DNA of 54,366 nucleotides from Actinomycetes bacterium (GTDB lineage Bacteria > Actinomycetota > Acidimicrobiia > Acidimicrobiales > SZUA-35). The position numbers were made by a program, and so were the translations under genes. Position 1 is the stretch's first letter. Each line of letters starts with the position of its first letter. Shown here in pieces: positions 34,614 to 42,741 of the stretch. The notes beneath the pieces are model-generated. The model searched no databases. It had not been told where the DNA came from and saw only the letters and a list, made by a program, of their open reading frames with translations. The DNA lies in NCBI GenBank assembly GCA_024227975.1, contig JAAETV010000319.1, positions 1 through 54,366 of the forward strand. Reading direction: 5' to 3'.

Positions 34614-36497
34614 ATGGTGGTCACTCGTCCGCCCGCCGGCTCCGTTCCCGACACCCCGGGCTCCTATCAATTCAGGGACGAGCAGGGCCGGATCATCTAT
34701 GTCGGCAAGGCGTCGAACCTCAGATCCAGGGTCTCCAGCTACTTCCAGAACCCCCTGAACCTCCACCCGCGCACGGCTCAAATGGTGGCAACGGCCGAAA
34801 CTGTCGAGTGGATCCAGGTCCGCAACGATGTCGAAGCCCTCATGCTCGAGTACAACCTGATCAAGGAGCACCGGCCCCGCTTCAACGTCCGCCTCGTCGA
34901 TGACAAGAGCTACCCCTACCTGGCCGTGACGGTGTCCGAGGAGTGGGCCCGAGCCCAGGTGATGAGAGGTCGTAAGCGCAAGGGGACCCGCTACTTCGGT
35001 CCATACGCCCACGCCTACGCCATTCGCGACACGCTTGATCATCTCCTGCGCACCTTCCCCATCCGGACCTGTACCAACGCCAAGTTGGACCGTCACGCCA
35101 AGTTGGGCAGGCCGTGCCTGCTATTCCACATCGAGAAGTGCTCGGCTCCCTGCGTTGGTGAGATCTCCAACGATGACTACCAGCTCCTGGTTGGTGAGCT
35201 GTGCGCCTTCCTCGACGGGGAGACCCAGCCCGTCATCGACAAGTTGGAACAGGAGATGGCTGAGGCGGCCCAAGATCTCGCGTTCGAGAAGGCGGCTCGC
35301 ATCCGGGATCGTCTGGCTACGGTCCGCAAAGCGATCGAGAAGCAGCAGATGGTTGCCGACCACAACGAGAGCCTCGACGTGGTTGGAGTGGCTCAAGACG
35401 ATCTGGAGGCGGCGGTGTTCGTCTTCTTCGTCCGTCGCGGACGGGTGACGGGGCGGCGAAGCTTCGTGTTGGACAAGGCTGAGCCTCTCGATGATGCCCA
35501 GCTGGTGGACAAGGTCCTCGAAGCTCTGTACGACGAGCTTCCGGTCCAGGGCATGCCCCGGGCGGTATTGGTGCCCTGGGCGTCATCGGAACCTGAGCTA
35601 TATCAGGAATGGCTCTCCCTGCTGAGGGGCACCGCAGTGGAACTGAGGGTCCCCAAACGCGGACCCAAGAAGGAGCTGCTCGCTACCGTGACCAAGAATG
35701 CCGAGGAGGAGTTCACCCGCCATCGCCTCAAGCGAGCTTCCGACCACAACAGTCGGGCCCGGGCCCTCAACGAGCTCCAACAATGGCTCGACCTTCCGAC
35801 CGCCCCCCTGCGTATCGAGTGTTACGACATGAGCCATCTTCAGGGAAGCGACTATGTGGGTTCCATGGTCGTTGTCGAGGACGGGCTGCCGGCCAAGTCG
35901 GAGTATCGGCGCTTCAAGGTGAGGACAGTTGATCAGAACGATGACTTCGCCGCCATGGAAGAGGTACTGACCCGTCGGCTCTCCAATTACATCAACGATC
36001 GGGCCAAGCCGGTGGCCGAGCGGGGCAAGTTCCAATACCCGCCCCAACTACTCATGGTCGACGGGGGCAAGGGTCAACTCGGGGTTGCGGTCCGGGTACT
36101 CGATCAGCTCGGGCTCAGCGACGAAATCCCAGTGTGTTCATTGGCCAAGCGATTCGAGGAGGTCTACCTACCGAGCCGCCCTGAACCGGTATCCATCCCT
36201 CGCCAGTCGGAAGCCCTCTACCTCCTCCAACGTTTGAGGGACGAGTCGCACCGCTTCGCCATCGACTACCACCGCCGCCTCCGGAACCGTCGTATGACAA
36301 CGTCCGTCCTCGATGACATACCAGGCTTGGGGCCGACGAGGCGCAAACGTCTGATCAAGGAGCTTGGCAGCGTCAAGCAGGTGCGCCTGGCTGAGTTGGA
36401 GACCCTGAAGGACCTTACCTGGCTGCCCGATGTCGTGGCCGAGGCCGTCTACGCCAAGACCCATGGGTTGAGCCGGCGGACGGGAGCTGATCGGTGA
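34614..36497 (+). CDS. uvrC: Excinuclease ABC subunit C
   Basis: A 627-residue UvrC, the nuclease that cuts on both sides of a lesion. The N-terminal GIY-YIG domain reads PGSYQFRDEQGRIIYVGKAS. Four cysteines (C153, C168, C176, C180) form the cluster motif now linked to an Fe-S centre in UvrC. A UVR motif (DLAFEKAARIRDRLATV) binds UvrB. The RNase H-like half contains IECYDMSHLQGSDYVGSMVV and QLLMVDGGKGQLGVAV, and tandem helix-hairpin-helix elements close the protein (LDDIPGLGPTRRKRLIKEL). All expected domains are intact. ATG 34614 is chosen. The stop overlaps the next gene (GTGA). Confidence 0.98.
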   Translation: MVVTRPPAGSVPDTPGSYQFRDEQGRIIYVGKASNLRSRVSSYFQNPLNLHPRTAQMVATAETVEWIQVRNDVEALMLEYNLIKEHRPRFNVRLVDDKSYPYLAVTVSEEWARAQVMRGRKRKGTRYFGPYAHAYAIRDTLDHLLRTFPIRTCTNAKLDRHAKLGRPCLLFHIEKCSAPCVGEISNDDYQLLVGELCAFLDGETQPVIDKLEQEMAEAAQDLAFEKAARIRDRLATVRKAIEKQQMVADHNESLDVVGVAQDDLEAAVFVFFVRRGRVTGRRSFVLDKAEPLDDAQLVDKVLEALYDELPVQGMPRAVLVPWASSEPELYQEWLSLLRGTAVELRVPKRGPKKELLATVTKNAEEEFTRHRLKRASDHNSRARALNELQQWLDLPTAPLRIECYDMSHLQGSDYVGSMVVVEDGLPAKSEYRRFKVRTVDQNDDFAAMEEVLTRRLSNYINDRAKPVAERGKFQYPPQLLMVDGGKGQLGVAVRVLDQLGLSDEIPVCSLAKRFEEVYLPSRPEPVSIPRQSEALYLLQRLRDESHRFAIDYHRRLRNRRMTTSVLDDIPGLGPTRRKRLIKELGSVKQVRLAELETLKDLTWLPDVVAEAVYAKTHGLSRRTGADR

Positions 36498-37252
36498 CCG
36501 AGCAGGGGAGGGGGGACGGTTGGGACCAGCACGCCGAATGGTGGCAACGGGAGTTCACCGATGGTGTCGACCCGGAGTACACCGAACAGATCTTGCCCAT
36601 CATTTCTCGCCAGCTGGAGGGACGAGCCAAGATCGTCGACATCGGCACCGGGGAGGGTCAGGTGGCGCGCCAATTGAGAGGTGACGGTGCCATGCTGGTT
36701 GGCGTCGATCCCATCAGCAGCCAAGTTGGCTTGGCGGCCAAGCGTGGAGGTGGCGCCCACTATGTCAGAGCCGAAGCTGTCGCCCTACCCCTGGCTGACG
36801 CCTCGTTCGAGGGAGCAGTGGCCTGTCTGGTCTTCGAACACATCGATGACATCGATGGGGCGCTGGCCGAGGTGAATCGGGTGCTGGTTCCTGGAGGCCG
36901 GTTCGTCTTCCTTCTGAACCATCCCCTATTGCAGACTCCAGGCAGCGGCTGGATCGACGATCAGATCATTGAGCCCCCCGAACAGTACTGGCGAGTCGGG
37001 CCCTATCTTCCCGAGGCGGAGACAATCGAGGAGGTACACAAGGATGTCTTCATTCGCTTCCTCCACCGTCCCCTTTCCCGCTATGTGAACGCCGCCGTGG
37101 GGGCAGGTTTGATGCTGAGCTCGATGGATGAACCACCACCTCCACCAGGGTTTTTGGATCAGGACAGCCACTATCGAGACGCGGCAACTATCCCAAGATT
37201 GCTGGTATTGACGTTCACCTCAGATCCCTCGGCATCCATGTCCTCGAGCTGA
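36494..37252 (+). CDS. Class I SAM-dependent methyltransferase
   Basis: A 252-residue methyltransferase. Motif I is AKIVDIGTGEGQVARQLRG, followed by VGVDPISS, then the motif IV region ASFEGAVACLVFEHIDDIDG and VLVPGGRFVFLLNHP, as in ubiE/BioC-like enzymes. The N-terminal WDQHAEWWQREFTDGVDPEY is the usual substrate lid. The substrate is unknown. It overlaps uvrC by 4 bases, so is translationally coupled, and a similar small methyltransferase is not a standard part of the uvrC-rapZ-yvcK cluster. The C-terminal region is Pro- and Ser-rich. Confidence 0.85.
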   Translation: MTEQGRGDGWDQHAEWWQREFTDGVDPEYTEQILPIISRQLEGRAKIVDIGTGEGQVARQLRGDGAMLVGVDPISSQVGLAAKRGGGAHYVRAEAVALPLADASFEGAVACLVFEHIDDIDGALAEVNRVLVPGGRFVFLLNHPLLQTPGSGWIDDQIIEPPEQYWRVGPYLPEAETIEEVHKDVFIRFLHRPLSRYVNAAVGAGLMLSSMDEPPPPPGFLDQDSHYRDAATIPRLLVLTFTSDPSASMSSS

Positions 37253-37262
37253 TAATCAGCGC

Positions 37263-37278
37263 CACATGACGTCATGTG
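37263..37278. promoter_or_regulatory. Perfect 16-bp palindrome, possible operator
   Basis: CACATGACGTCATGTG is a perfect dyad beginning 10 bases after the methyltransferase stop and 95 bases before a small open frame. Its size suits binding of a dimeric regulator. There is no T run, so it is not a typical terminator. The bound protein is unknown. Confidence 0.4.
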
Positions 37279-37357
37279 TCAACGGGTAGATCTTCTGTGG
37301 TGATTCGGGATAGGAATCGGCCAGACTGGAGGCAATCTCCCGCCAGGAGGGACCGCG

Positions 37358-37666
37358 ATGTCCTCAGTTACCATGTCCGCCGCCCAACTCGGTCGCAGCT
37401 ACCGCAGCGCATCCCGACGAGCTTCCGAGCACCCTGCATGCATCCTCATCTTCGATCAGCTCGATATCCGGACTGAGATCCAGCTCAGAAGCCGGCCGTC
37501 GAAGCTCGGTGAGTTCGATTCGAGACCGGTCTTGATGCCGAGTCATTTGGCCTTCCAGCTCGACACCCTGGCCGGGCCCCAGCTGGCACCCATCCAGCTC
37601 GCCCAGTCAAACCGCCAGGTCAGCGAGCCGGCCCGATTCTCCATGCGCTCATCGTCTCTCGGCTGA
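37358..37666 (+). CDS. Hypothetical small protein with a strong ribosome site
   Basis: An open frame of 102 codons in the otherwise empty 500-base gap before rapZ. An excellent ribosome site (AGGAGG, 37345-37350) lies 7 bases before ATG 37358, and roughly three quarters of third codon positions are G or C, as expected for genes here. The product (starting MSSVTMSAAQLGRSYRSASR) is rich in Ser, Arg and Gln, has no signal peptide, membrane segment or motif that I recognise, and is internally unremarkable. It may be a lineage-specific protein or a decayed remnant. No function is proposed. Confidence 0.4.
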   Translation: MSSVTMSAAQLGRSYRSASRRASEHPACILIFDQLDIRTEIQLRSRPSKLGEFDSRPVLMPSHLAFQLDTLAGPQLAPIQLAQSNRQVSEPARFSMRSSSLG

Positions 37667-37755
37667 TCCCGGGCACCAATCAGACACCGTGAACCGGCCA
37701 GCCCCGGGGCCGGGGATACAACCCGTGCCTGCCGTGGTGTGGGAAGCTGGTTGGC

Positions 37756-38619
37756 GTGTCGCGCGTGGTGGTGGTTACTGGATTGTCGGGCGCCGGCCGC
37801 TCCATCGCAGCCGGATCGCTCGAAGACATGGGCTGGTTCGTGATCGACAACCTGCCTGCGGTCCTGGTCCCCAAGGTGGGCGAGCTGGCATCGTCGACCG
37901 CAGGCAGCCATGATCGGGTAGCCCTGGTAATGGGGGGTTATGGGGAACCGTTGGCCCAGATCGAGGACCTGCAGACCCATGTCGGCGAGGTGACTGTCGT
38001 CTTCCTCGACGCCACGACCGAGGTCCTGGTCAGGCGTTACCAGTCGACGCGGCGGCGTCACCCACTGGCCGAGGGTACGAGCCTGGTCGAGGCCATCGAT
38101 GAGGAGCGCCGACGTCTCGAGCCGACCCGGGCCGCGGCTGACCTCGTCATCAACACCAGCATATTGAACCCCCATCAGCTACGGGAGCGACTGGCTTCGT
38201 TCTTCGAGGACCCGACGACCGAAGAGCCGGTGCGGATCGTGCTGTCCTCCTTTGGCTACAAGCATGGTCGACCGCTCGATGTTGACATCGTGTGGGATTG
38301 CCGATTCCTCCCAAACCCCCATTGGGTCGAGGAGCTCCGGCCTCTCAGTGGGCTCGATGCCGAGATACAGGAATTCGTCCTGAACCGAGACGTGACCCAG
38401 CACTTCATAGACCACCTGACCGCTATCTTGGACTCACTCCTGCCGGCGTATGGAGAGGAAGGGAAGTCCTACCTCACCTTCGCCTTCGGCTGTACTGGGG
38501 GTCGACATCGGTCGGTCGCCGTGGCCGAGCGGGTTGCCCGACGCCTCGCAGATCGAGGCTGGCGTCCGAAGGTCAGTCATCGTGACATCAACCGAGAAAG
38601 TGAAGTCAGCCAGGCCTGA
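37756..38619 (+). CDS. rapZ: RapZ-family nucleotide-binding protein
   Basis: A 287-residue RapZ (YvcJ) protein. In E. coli it is an RNA-binding adaptor controlling GlmS synthesis; in Gram-positives it is a nucleotide-binding protein of less clear role. The P-loop GLSGAGRS (9-16) has arginine at the usual lysine position (R15), a change I recall in mycobacterial homologues too. SLEDMGWFVIDNLP, RRYQSTRRRHPL, DVDIVWDCRFLPNPHWVEEL and the C-terminal FGCTGGRHRSVAVAE follow in family order. GTG 37756 gives the standard start. It overlaps yvcK by 38 bases and is the first of the conserved rapZ-yvcK pair. Confidence 0.95.
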   Translation: MSRVVVVTGLSGAGRSIAAGSLEDMGWFVIDNLPAVLVPKVGELASSTAGSHDRVALVMGGYGEPLAQIEDLQTHVGEVTVVFLDATTEVLVRRYQSTRRRHPLAEGTSLVEAIDEERRRLEPTRAAADLVINTSILNPHQLRERLASFFEDPTTEEPVRIVLSSFGYKHGRPLDVDIVWDCRFLPNPHWVEELRPLSGLDAEIQEFVLNRDVTQHFIDHLTAILDSLLPAYGEEGKSYLTFAFGCTGGRHRSVAVAERVARRLADRGWRPKVSHRDINRESEVSQA

Positions 38620-39499
38620 GCCGGTTGGTGGGCCGGCGGTCGTGGCCCTGGGCGGTGGTCATGGGCTGGCGGCATCACTGAGAGCGGCAAGGACCTATGC
38701 TGGTTCACTGACCGCGGTCGTATCGGTCGGTGATGATGGGGGATCGAGCGGACGGCTCCGAGCCAACTTCGGGGTCGCCCCACCCGGAGACGTTCGTCGC
38801 TGCATCTCCGCCCTGGCCACCAAGGAAAGCCTCCTGAGCAGCACCCTCGAGTTCCGTTTTGCGGACGGGCCCCTCACCGGCCACCCGATCGGGAATCTCC
38901 TGCTGGCAGGATTGACAGTGGCCTCGGGCGACTTTCAGCAGGCCATCGATGAGCTCTGCCGTCTCGTTGGCGTCGAGGGGTCCATCTTCCCCGCCACCAT
39001 GGTGCCCGTCCGACTTCTGGCCGACTCCGATGAGGGGACCATCACCGGTCAGGTCACGATCGAGCGGGCCGTCGGCATCCACAATCTACGGTTCGATCCG
39101 GCCGATCCTCCGGTTGACGAGGGGGCGGTCAAGGCTGTCGAGCAGGCTGACCAGGTCATCATCGGTCCTGGCTCGCTGTTCACCAGTGTGTTGGCCTCGG
39201 CTGTGGTTCCCGGGTTGTTGGCTGCCATCCAGCAGACCCAGGGCCAACGGGTCTTTGTGGCCAATGTGGCCAACGAAAAGGCCATGGCCCGCGGCTTCGG
39301 CCTGGCTGAGCACCTGGAGGCGATCCTGGACCACGGGGTCGCAATCGATGTCGTGGTAGCCAATGAGTCAGCATCGGTGACGGCGCTCGACGGTGTCGAG
39401 GTCTACCGCGCCGACCTGGCGGGCCGGGACGGCTGGAGTCATGACGCGATGAAGCTTGGTCGGATTCTGAGCCAGATCTACGCCGAGCGTCGGCTCTGA
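38582..39499 (+). CDS. yvcK: Gluconeogenesis/cell-envelope factor YvcK (CofD family)
   Basis: A 305-residue YvcK (YbhK/CuvA) protein, which binds UDP-sugars and links carbon source to peptidoglycan synthesis in Bacillus and mycobacteria. ALGGGHGLAASLRAAR and VVSVGDDGGSSGRLR form the nucleotide-binding N terminus. PPGDVRRCISALA, FRFADGPLTGHPIGNLLLAG and VIIGPGSLFTSVLA follow in the usual order. GTG 38582 lies inside the rapZ 3' end with GAAGG about 8 bases upstream. In most Actinobacteria whiA comes next; here the following gene is gap, after 136 non-coding bases. Confidence 0.95.
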   Translation: MTSTEKVKSARPEPVGGPAVVALGGGHGLAASLRAARTYAGSLTAVVSVGDDGGSSGRLRANFGVAPPGDVRRCISALATKESLLSSTLEFRFADGPLTGHPIGNLLLAGLTVASGDFQQAIDELCRLVGVEGSIFPATMVPVRLLADSDEGTITGQVTIERAVGIHNLRFDPADPPVDEGAVKAVEQADQVIIGPGSLFTSVLASAVVPGLLAAIQQTQGQRVFVANVANEKAMARGFGLAEHLEAILDHGVAIDVVVANESASVTALDGVEVYRADLAGRDGWSHDAMKLGRILSQIYAERRL

Positions 39500-39635
39500 G
39501 TCGAGTCGGGCTCCCCTGTCCCTTCAACCGCGGCGGCGACGGCTATCGTCGAGGCCGTCGAACGGTCTCAGCGGCTGTTTCCCGGCGGGCAGAAGTCCTG
39601 TCAACGCCGTGGGCAAGGAGAAAGATCACCAAATC

Positions 39636-40649
39636 ATGGCAATACGAGTTGGTATTAACGGCTTTGGGCGTATCGGCCGGAACCTCTTCAGAGCAGCCAA
39701 GAAGGCCGGAGCAGACATCGATTTCGTTGCTGTCAATGACCTTGGCGCATTGGAGACCATGGTTCACCTCCTCAAGTACGACTCGGTCCTCGGCCAACTC
39801 GATGCTGAGATCCGCTCGGTCGATGGTGGCATCTCAGTGGATGGCGATGTCCTCAAGGTCCTGAGCGAGCGCAATCCCGACGAGCTCCCGTGGGGCGACC
39901 TGGGAGTCGACGTCGTTGTCGAGTCAACGGGTGTGTTCACCAGCCGCGATGGTGCGGCTCGCCACCTCGAAGGTGGCGCCCCCTACGTGATCGTGTCTGC
40001 TCCCTGCTCGGGGGCCGACGCAACATTCGTCGTCGGTGTCAACGAAGATCAGTTCGATCCGACCACAAACAAGGTCGTATCCAACGCCTCGTGCACCACC
40101 AACTGCTTCGTTCCGATGGTGAAGGTTCTGGACGATGCTTTCGGGATCCAGCAGGGCCTCATGACAACGGTTCACGCTTACACGGGCGACCAGGCCCTCG
40201 TCGATGGTCCCCACAAGGATCTACGTCGGGCTCGAGGAGCGGCCATCAATATCATTCCCACATCGACCGGAGCGGCCAGGGCTACCGGCCTCGTCCTCCA
40301 ATCGATGCAGGGCAAGCTCGACGGCACCTCGCTGCGGGTACCGGTTCCGACCGGCTCCATCACCGATTTCACTGCCGTTGTCGACGGCGAGCCGTCGGTT
40401 GACGAGATCAATCAGGCTTACGCCACTGCTGCCGCCAGCGGCCGGCTGGCGGCGGTGCTCGACTACACCGAGGAACCAATCGTCTCCAGTGACATCGTGA
40501 CCTCGCCCGCTTCGTGCACTATCGATGCCGGAATGACGATGGCTCAGGGATCCCTGGTCAAGGTGGCCGGATGGTACGACAACGAATGGGGCTACTCGAA
40601 CCGCCTGGTTGACCTTGCCCTTCTGGTTGGAGCAGCGAACCAGCAATGA
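39636..40649 (+). CDS. gap: Glyceraldehyde-3-phosphate dehydrogenase
   Basis: A 337-residue phosphorylating GAPDH that converts glyceraldehyde 3-phosphate, phosphate and NAD+ to 1,3-bisphosphoglycerate. The N terminus IRVGINGFGRIGRN is the dinucleotide fold, with VNDLGALETM suited to NAD+. The catalytic cysteine is in VVSNASCTTNCFVP and the activating histidine in TTVHAYTGDQ. The C-terminal WYDNEWGYSNRLVDLA is complete. ATG 39636 starts the conserved protein; AAGGAG lies about 15 bases upstream, slightly far, and GTG 39609 would add nine residues. Its stop overlaps pgk by 4 bases, making a glycolytic operon with pgk and tpiA. Confidence 0.97.
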   Translation: MAIRVGINGFGRIGRNLFRAAKKAGADIDFVAVNDLGALETMVHLLKYDSVLGQLDAEIRSVDGGISVDGDVLKVLSERNPDELPWGDLGVDVVVESTGVFTSRDGAARHLEGGAPYVIVSAPCSGADATFVVGVNEDQFDPTTNKVVSNASCTTNCFVPMVKVLDDAFGIQQGLMTTVHAYTGDQALVDGPHKDLRRARGAAINIIPTSTGAARATGLVLQSMQGKLDGTSLRVPVPTGSITDFTAVVDGEPSVDEINQAYATAAASGRLAAVLDYTEEPIVSSDIVTSPASCTIDAGMTMAQGSLVKVAGWYDNEWGYSNRLVDLALLVGAANQQ

Positions 40650-41812
40650 TCGACGGGGTTGCCGAGCTCGAAGACCTGGGCGAGGTCTCGGGCCGCTCGG
40701 TATTGGTCAGGACTGACTTCAACGTCCCCCTCGCCGCTGAACAGATCACCGATGACCTGCGGATCCGGGCTGCTCTGCCAACCCTGAACTGGCTGGTGGA
40801 AAGGGGGGCCAAGGTCACTGCCTGCTCCCATCTCGGTCGCCCCAAAGGGGAGCCGAACCCTGCCTACTCGCTCGATCCGGTCCGGACCCGCCTGGCTGCG
40901 CTGGCGCCCGACGTCAGCCTCATGGAGAACCTGAGGTTCGATCCAGGGGAGGAAGGAAACGACCCGGCCTTCACTCAGAAGCTGATCGCGGGTCACGACC
41001 TCTTCGTCAATGACGCCTTCGGGGCCTCGCATCGGGCTCACGCCTCGATCGTGGGTCCACCTGACTACCTCCCATCGGCTGCTGGTCGGCTCCTGGCCAG
41101 CGAGGTCAAGATCCTCTTCGGGTTGAGGGAGCAGCCACGACGCCCGTTCGTGGCTGTGATGGGGGGAGCCAAGGTCTCGGACAAGCTCGGAGTCATCGAG
41201 TCCCTCCTGGGGATCGTCGATGCTCTGATCGTTGGCGGTGGGATGGCGTTCACGTTCCTGGCCGCCCGAGGTCACCCGGTCGGGTCGTCGCTACTCGAAC
41301 AGGACATGGTCGAAACTTGTGGCCGCCTGCTCAGTGGTGGGAGCACCATCTATCTACCCGAGGACATCACCGCCCTCGGTCCCGGCGGCAAGCTCTTCGA
41401 GCCCGAGGCCGGCGGAGAGGTACGTCAGGTTGGAGCCAGCATCCCCGAAGGGTGGATGGGGGTAGACATCGGCCCCGGTACGGCCGCCGTATTCGGTGAC
41501 GTGATCCTCGATGCTGGCACCGTGTTGTGGAACGGTCCGATGGGGGTATTCGAAGATCCCCGCTTTGCTGCCGGCACCCGCGCCGTGGCCGAGGCCATAG
41601 CCGAGACCAAGGCCTTCACCGTCGTCGGTGGTGGTGACTCAGCGGCGGCGGCGAAACAGTTCGGCGTTGACCAGGATGTCGACCATGTCTCGACCGGTGG
41701 GGGAGCGGCACTCGAACTGATCGAACAGGGTGACCTCCCGGGGCTGGCCGCACTGAGGCGGTCAGCCAAGCGGTCAGCCTCCCCTCCTTCGAATCATGCC
41801 GACGGCGCATGA
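40646..41812 (+). CDS. pgk: Phosphoglycerate kinase, shortened N-terminal domain
   Basis: A 388-residue enzyme that makes ATP from 1,3-bisphosphoglycerate and ADP. The substrate side has VLVRTDFNVPLA, CSHLGRPKGEPN and FGASHRAHASIVG; the nucleotide side has MGGAKVSDKLGVIESLL and VVGGGDSAAAAKQF. Between SLDPVRTRLAALAPDVS and LMENLRFDPGEEG it is roughly 18 residues shorter than E. coli Pgk, so a strand-helix unit of the N-terminal domain is reduced. Catalytic residues remain. ATG 40646 overlaps the gap stop (ATGA). The C terminus is short and Ser/Ala-rich. Confidence 0.95.
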   Translation: MIDGVAELEDLGEVSGRSVLVRTDFNVPLAAEQITDDLRIRAALPTLNWLVERGAKVTACSHLGRPKGEPNPAYSLDPVRTRLAALAPDVSLMENLRFDPGEEGNDPAFTQKLIAGHDLFVNDAFGASHRAHASIVGPPDYLPSAAGRLLASEVKILFGLREQPRRPFVAVMGGAKVSDKLGVIESLLGIVDALIVGGGMAFTFLAARGHPVGSSLLEQDMVETCGRLLSGGSTIYLPEDITALGPGGKLFEPEAGGEVRQVGASIPEGWMGVDIGPGTAAVFGDVILDAGTVLWNGPMGVFEDPRFAAGTRAVAEAIAETKAFTVVGGGDSAAAAKQFGVDQDVDHVSTGGGAALELIEQGDLPGLAALRRSAKRSASPPSNHADGA

Positions 41813-41840
41813 TCAACAACCTCGACCTACAGGAGAACTG

Positions 41841-42686
41841 ATGACAGACGCATCAAGCGAGTCTGGCCGCCGCGACCCTGCTCACCACGGTCCCGGCCGT
41901 CGCCCCCTGATCAGTGGCAACTGGAAGATGCACAAGAATCATTTCGAGGCTCTGAAACTGGTTCAGGAACTGAGCTACGCCCTCAGCAGGGACGACATCG
42001 ACGCGGTCGAGGTCTCGGTTCACCCTCCTTTTACCGACATCCGGACCGTCCAGACAGCCCTCGAATCGGACAGGATTCCCTTGGCCCTTGGGGCCCAGCA
42101 CTGCCATCACGAGGGATCGGGGGCCTTCACCGGCGAGGTAGCGCCTGAGATGTTGGCCAAGCTGGGCGTGACCTATGTGATCGCTGGCCATTCTGAGCGG
42201 CGCCAGTTGTTTGGCGAGAACGATGAGACCGTGAACGCCAAGGTTCGTGCCATCCTGGCCGCGGCCATGACCCCGATCTTGTGCGTTGGCGAGACCTTGG
42301 ATGAAAGGGAGGCGGCCGAAGCTGAGGCCAGGGTCGAACGCCAGGTCCTGGAGGGACTGAAGAAGGTCAAGGCTGAGCAGGTTGCAGCCATGGTGATTGC
42401 CTACGAGCCAATCTGGGCCATCGGTACCGGAAGGACCGCTTCGTCAGACGATGCCCAAGCCATGTGCGCCGTCATCAGGGCTACCATCGAGTCCAGATTC
42501 GGGGCCGAGGTCGCCCAGTCGGTGCGGATCCAGTACGGGGGGTCGGTGAAGGGTTCGAATGCCGCGGAGCTGATGAGCCAACCCGACATCGACGGAGCCC
42601 TAGTCGGTGGCGCCAGCCTGGAGGCCGAATCGTTCGCCCAGATCGTGCAGTACCGGATGCACGACACCGCGACCGACGGTGGATGA
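41841..42686 (+). CDS. tpiA: Triosephosphate isomerase
   Basis: A 281-residue TIM-barrel enzyme interconverting dihydroxyacetone phosphate and glyceraldehyde 3-phosphate. Catalytic lysine is in ISGNWKMHKN, histidine in VIAGHSERRQLFGE and glutamate in VIAYEPIWAIGTGRTA; the phosphate loop is QYGGSVKGSNAAEL. An extra N-terminal tail of about 20 residues (Ser/Arg/His-rich) precedes the barrel. ATG 41841 is chosen because AGGAGA ends 5 bases upstream. It completes the gap-pgk-tpiA operon. In related genomes secG follows directly; here a transporter operon of about 8 kb lies between them. Confidence 0.97.
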   Translation: MTDASSESGRRDPAHHGPGRRPLISGNWKMHKNHFEALKLVQELSYALSRDDIDAVEVSVHPPFTDIRTVQTALESDRIPLALGAQHCHHEGSGAFTGEVAPEMLAKLGVTYVIAGHSERRQLFGENDETVNAKVRAILAAAMTPILCVGETLDEREAAEAEARVERQVLEGLKKVKAEQVAAMVIAYEPIWAIGTGRTASSDDAQAMCAVIRATIESRFGAEVAQSVRIQYGGSVKGSNAAELMSQPDIDGALVGGASLEAESFAQIVQYRMHDTATDGG

Positions 42687-42741
42687 GGGCTCGCTAGGCT
42701 CGGATCGTGCGCCGTTGGGGCCGGAGCCGGAGGAGACGGTC

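Noticed and set aside
37694..37713. GC-rich stem CCGGCC/GGCCGG before rapZ, considered as a terminator
   Set aside because: Short stem without a T run, and no clear upstream transcript unit that needs it.
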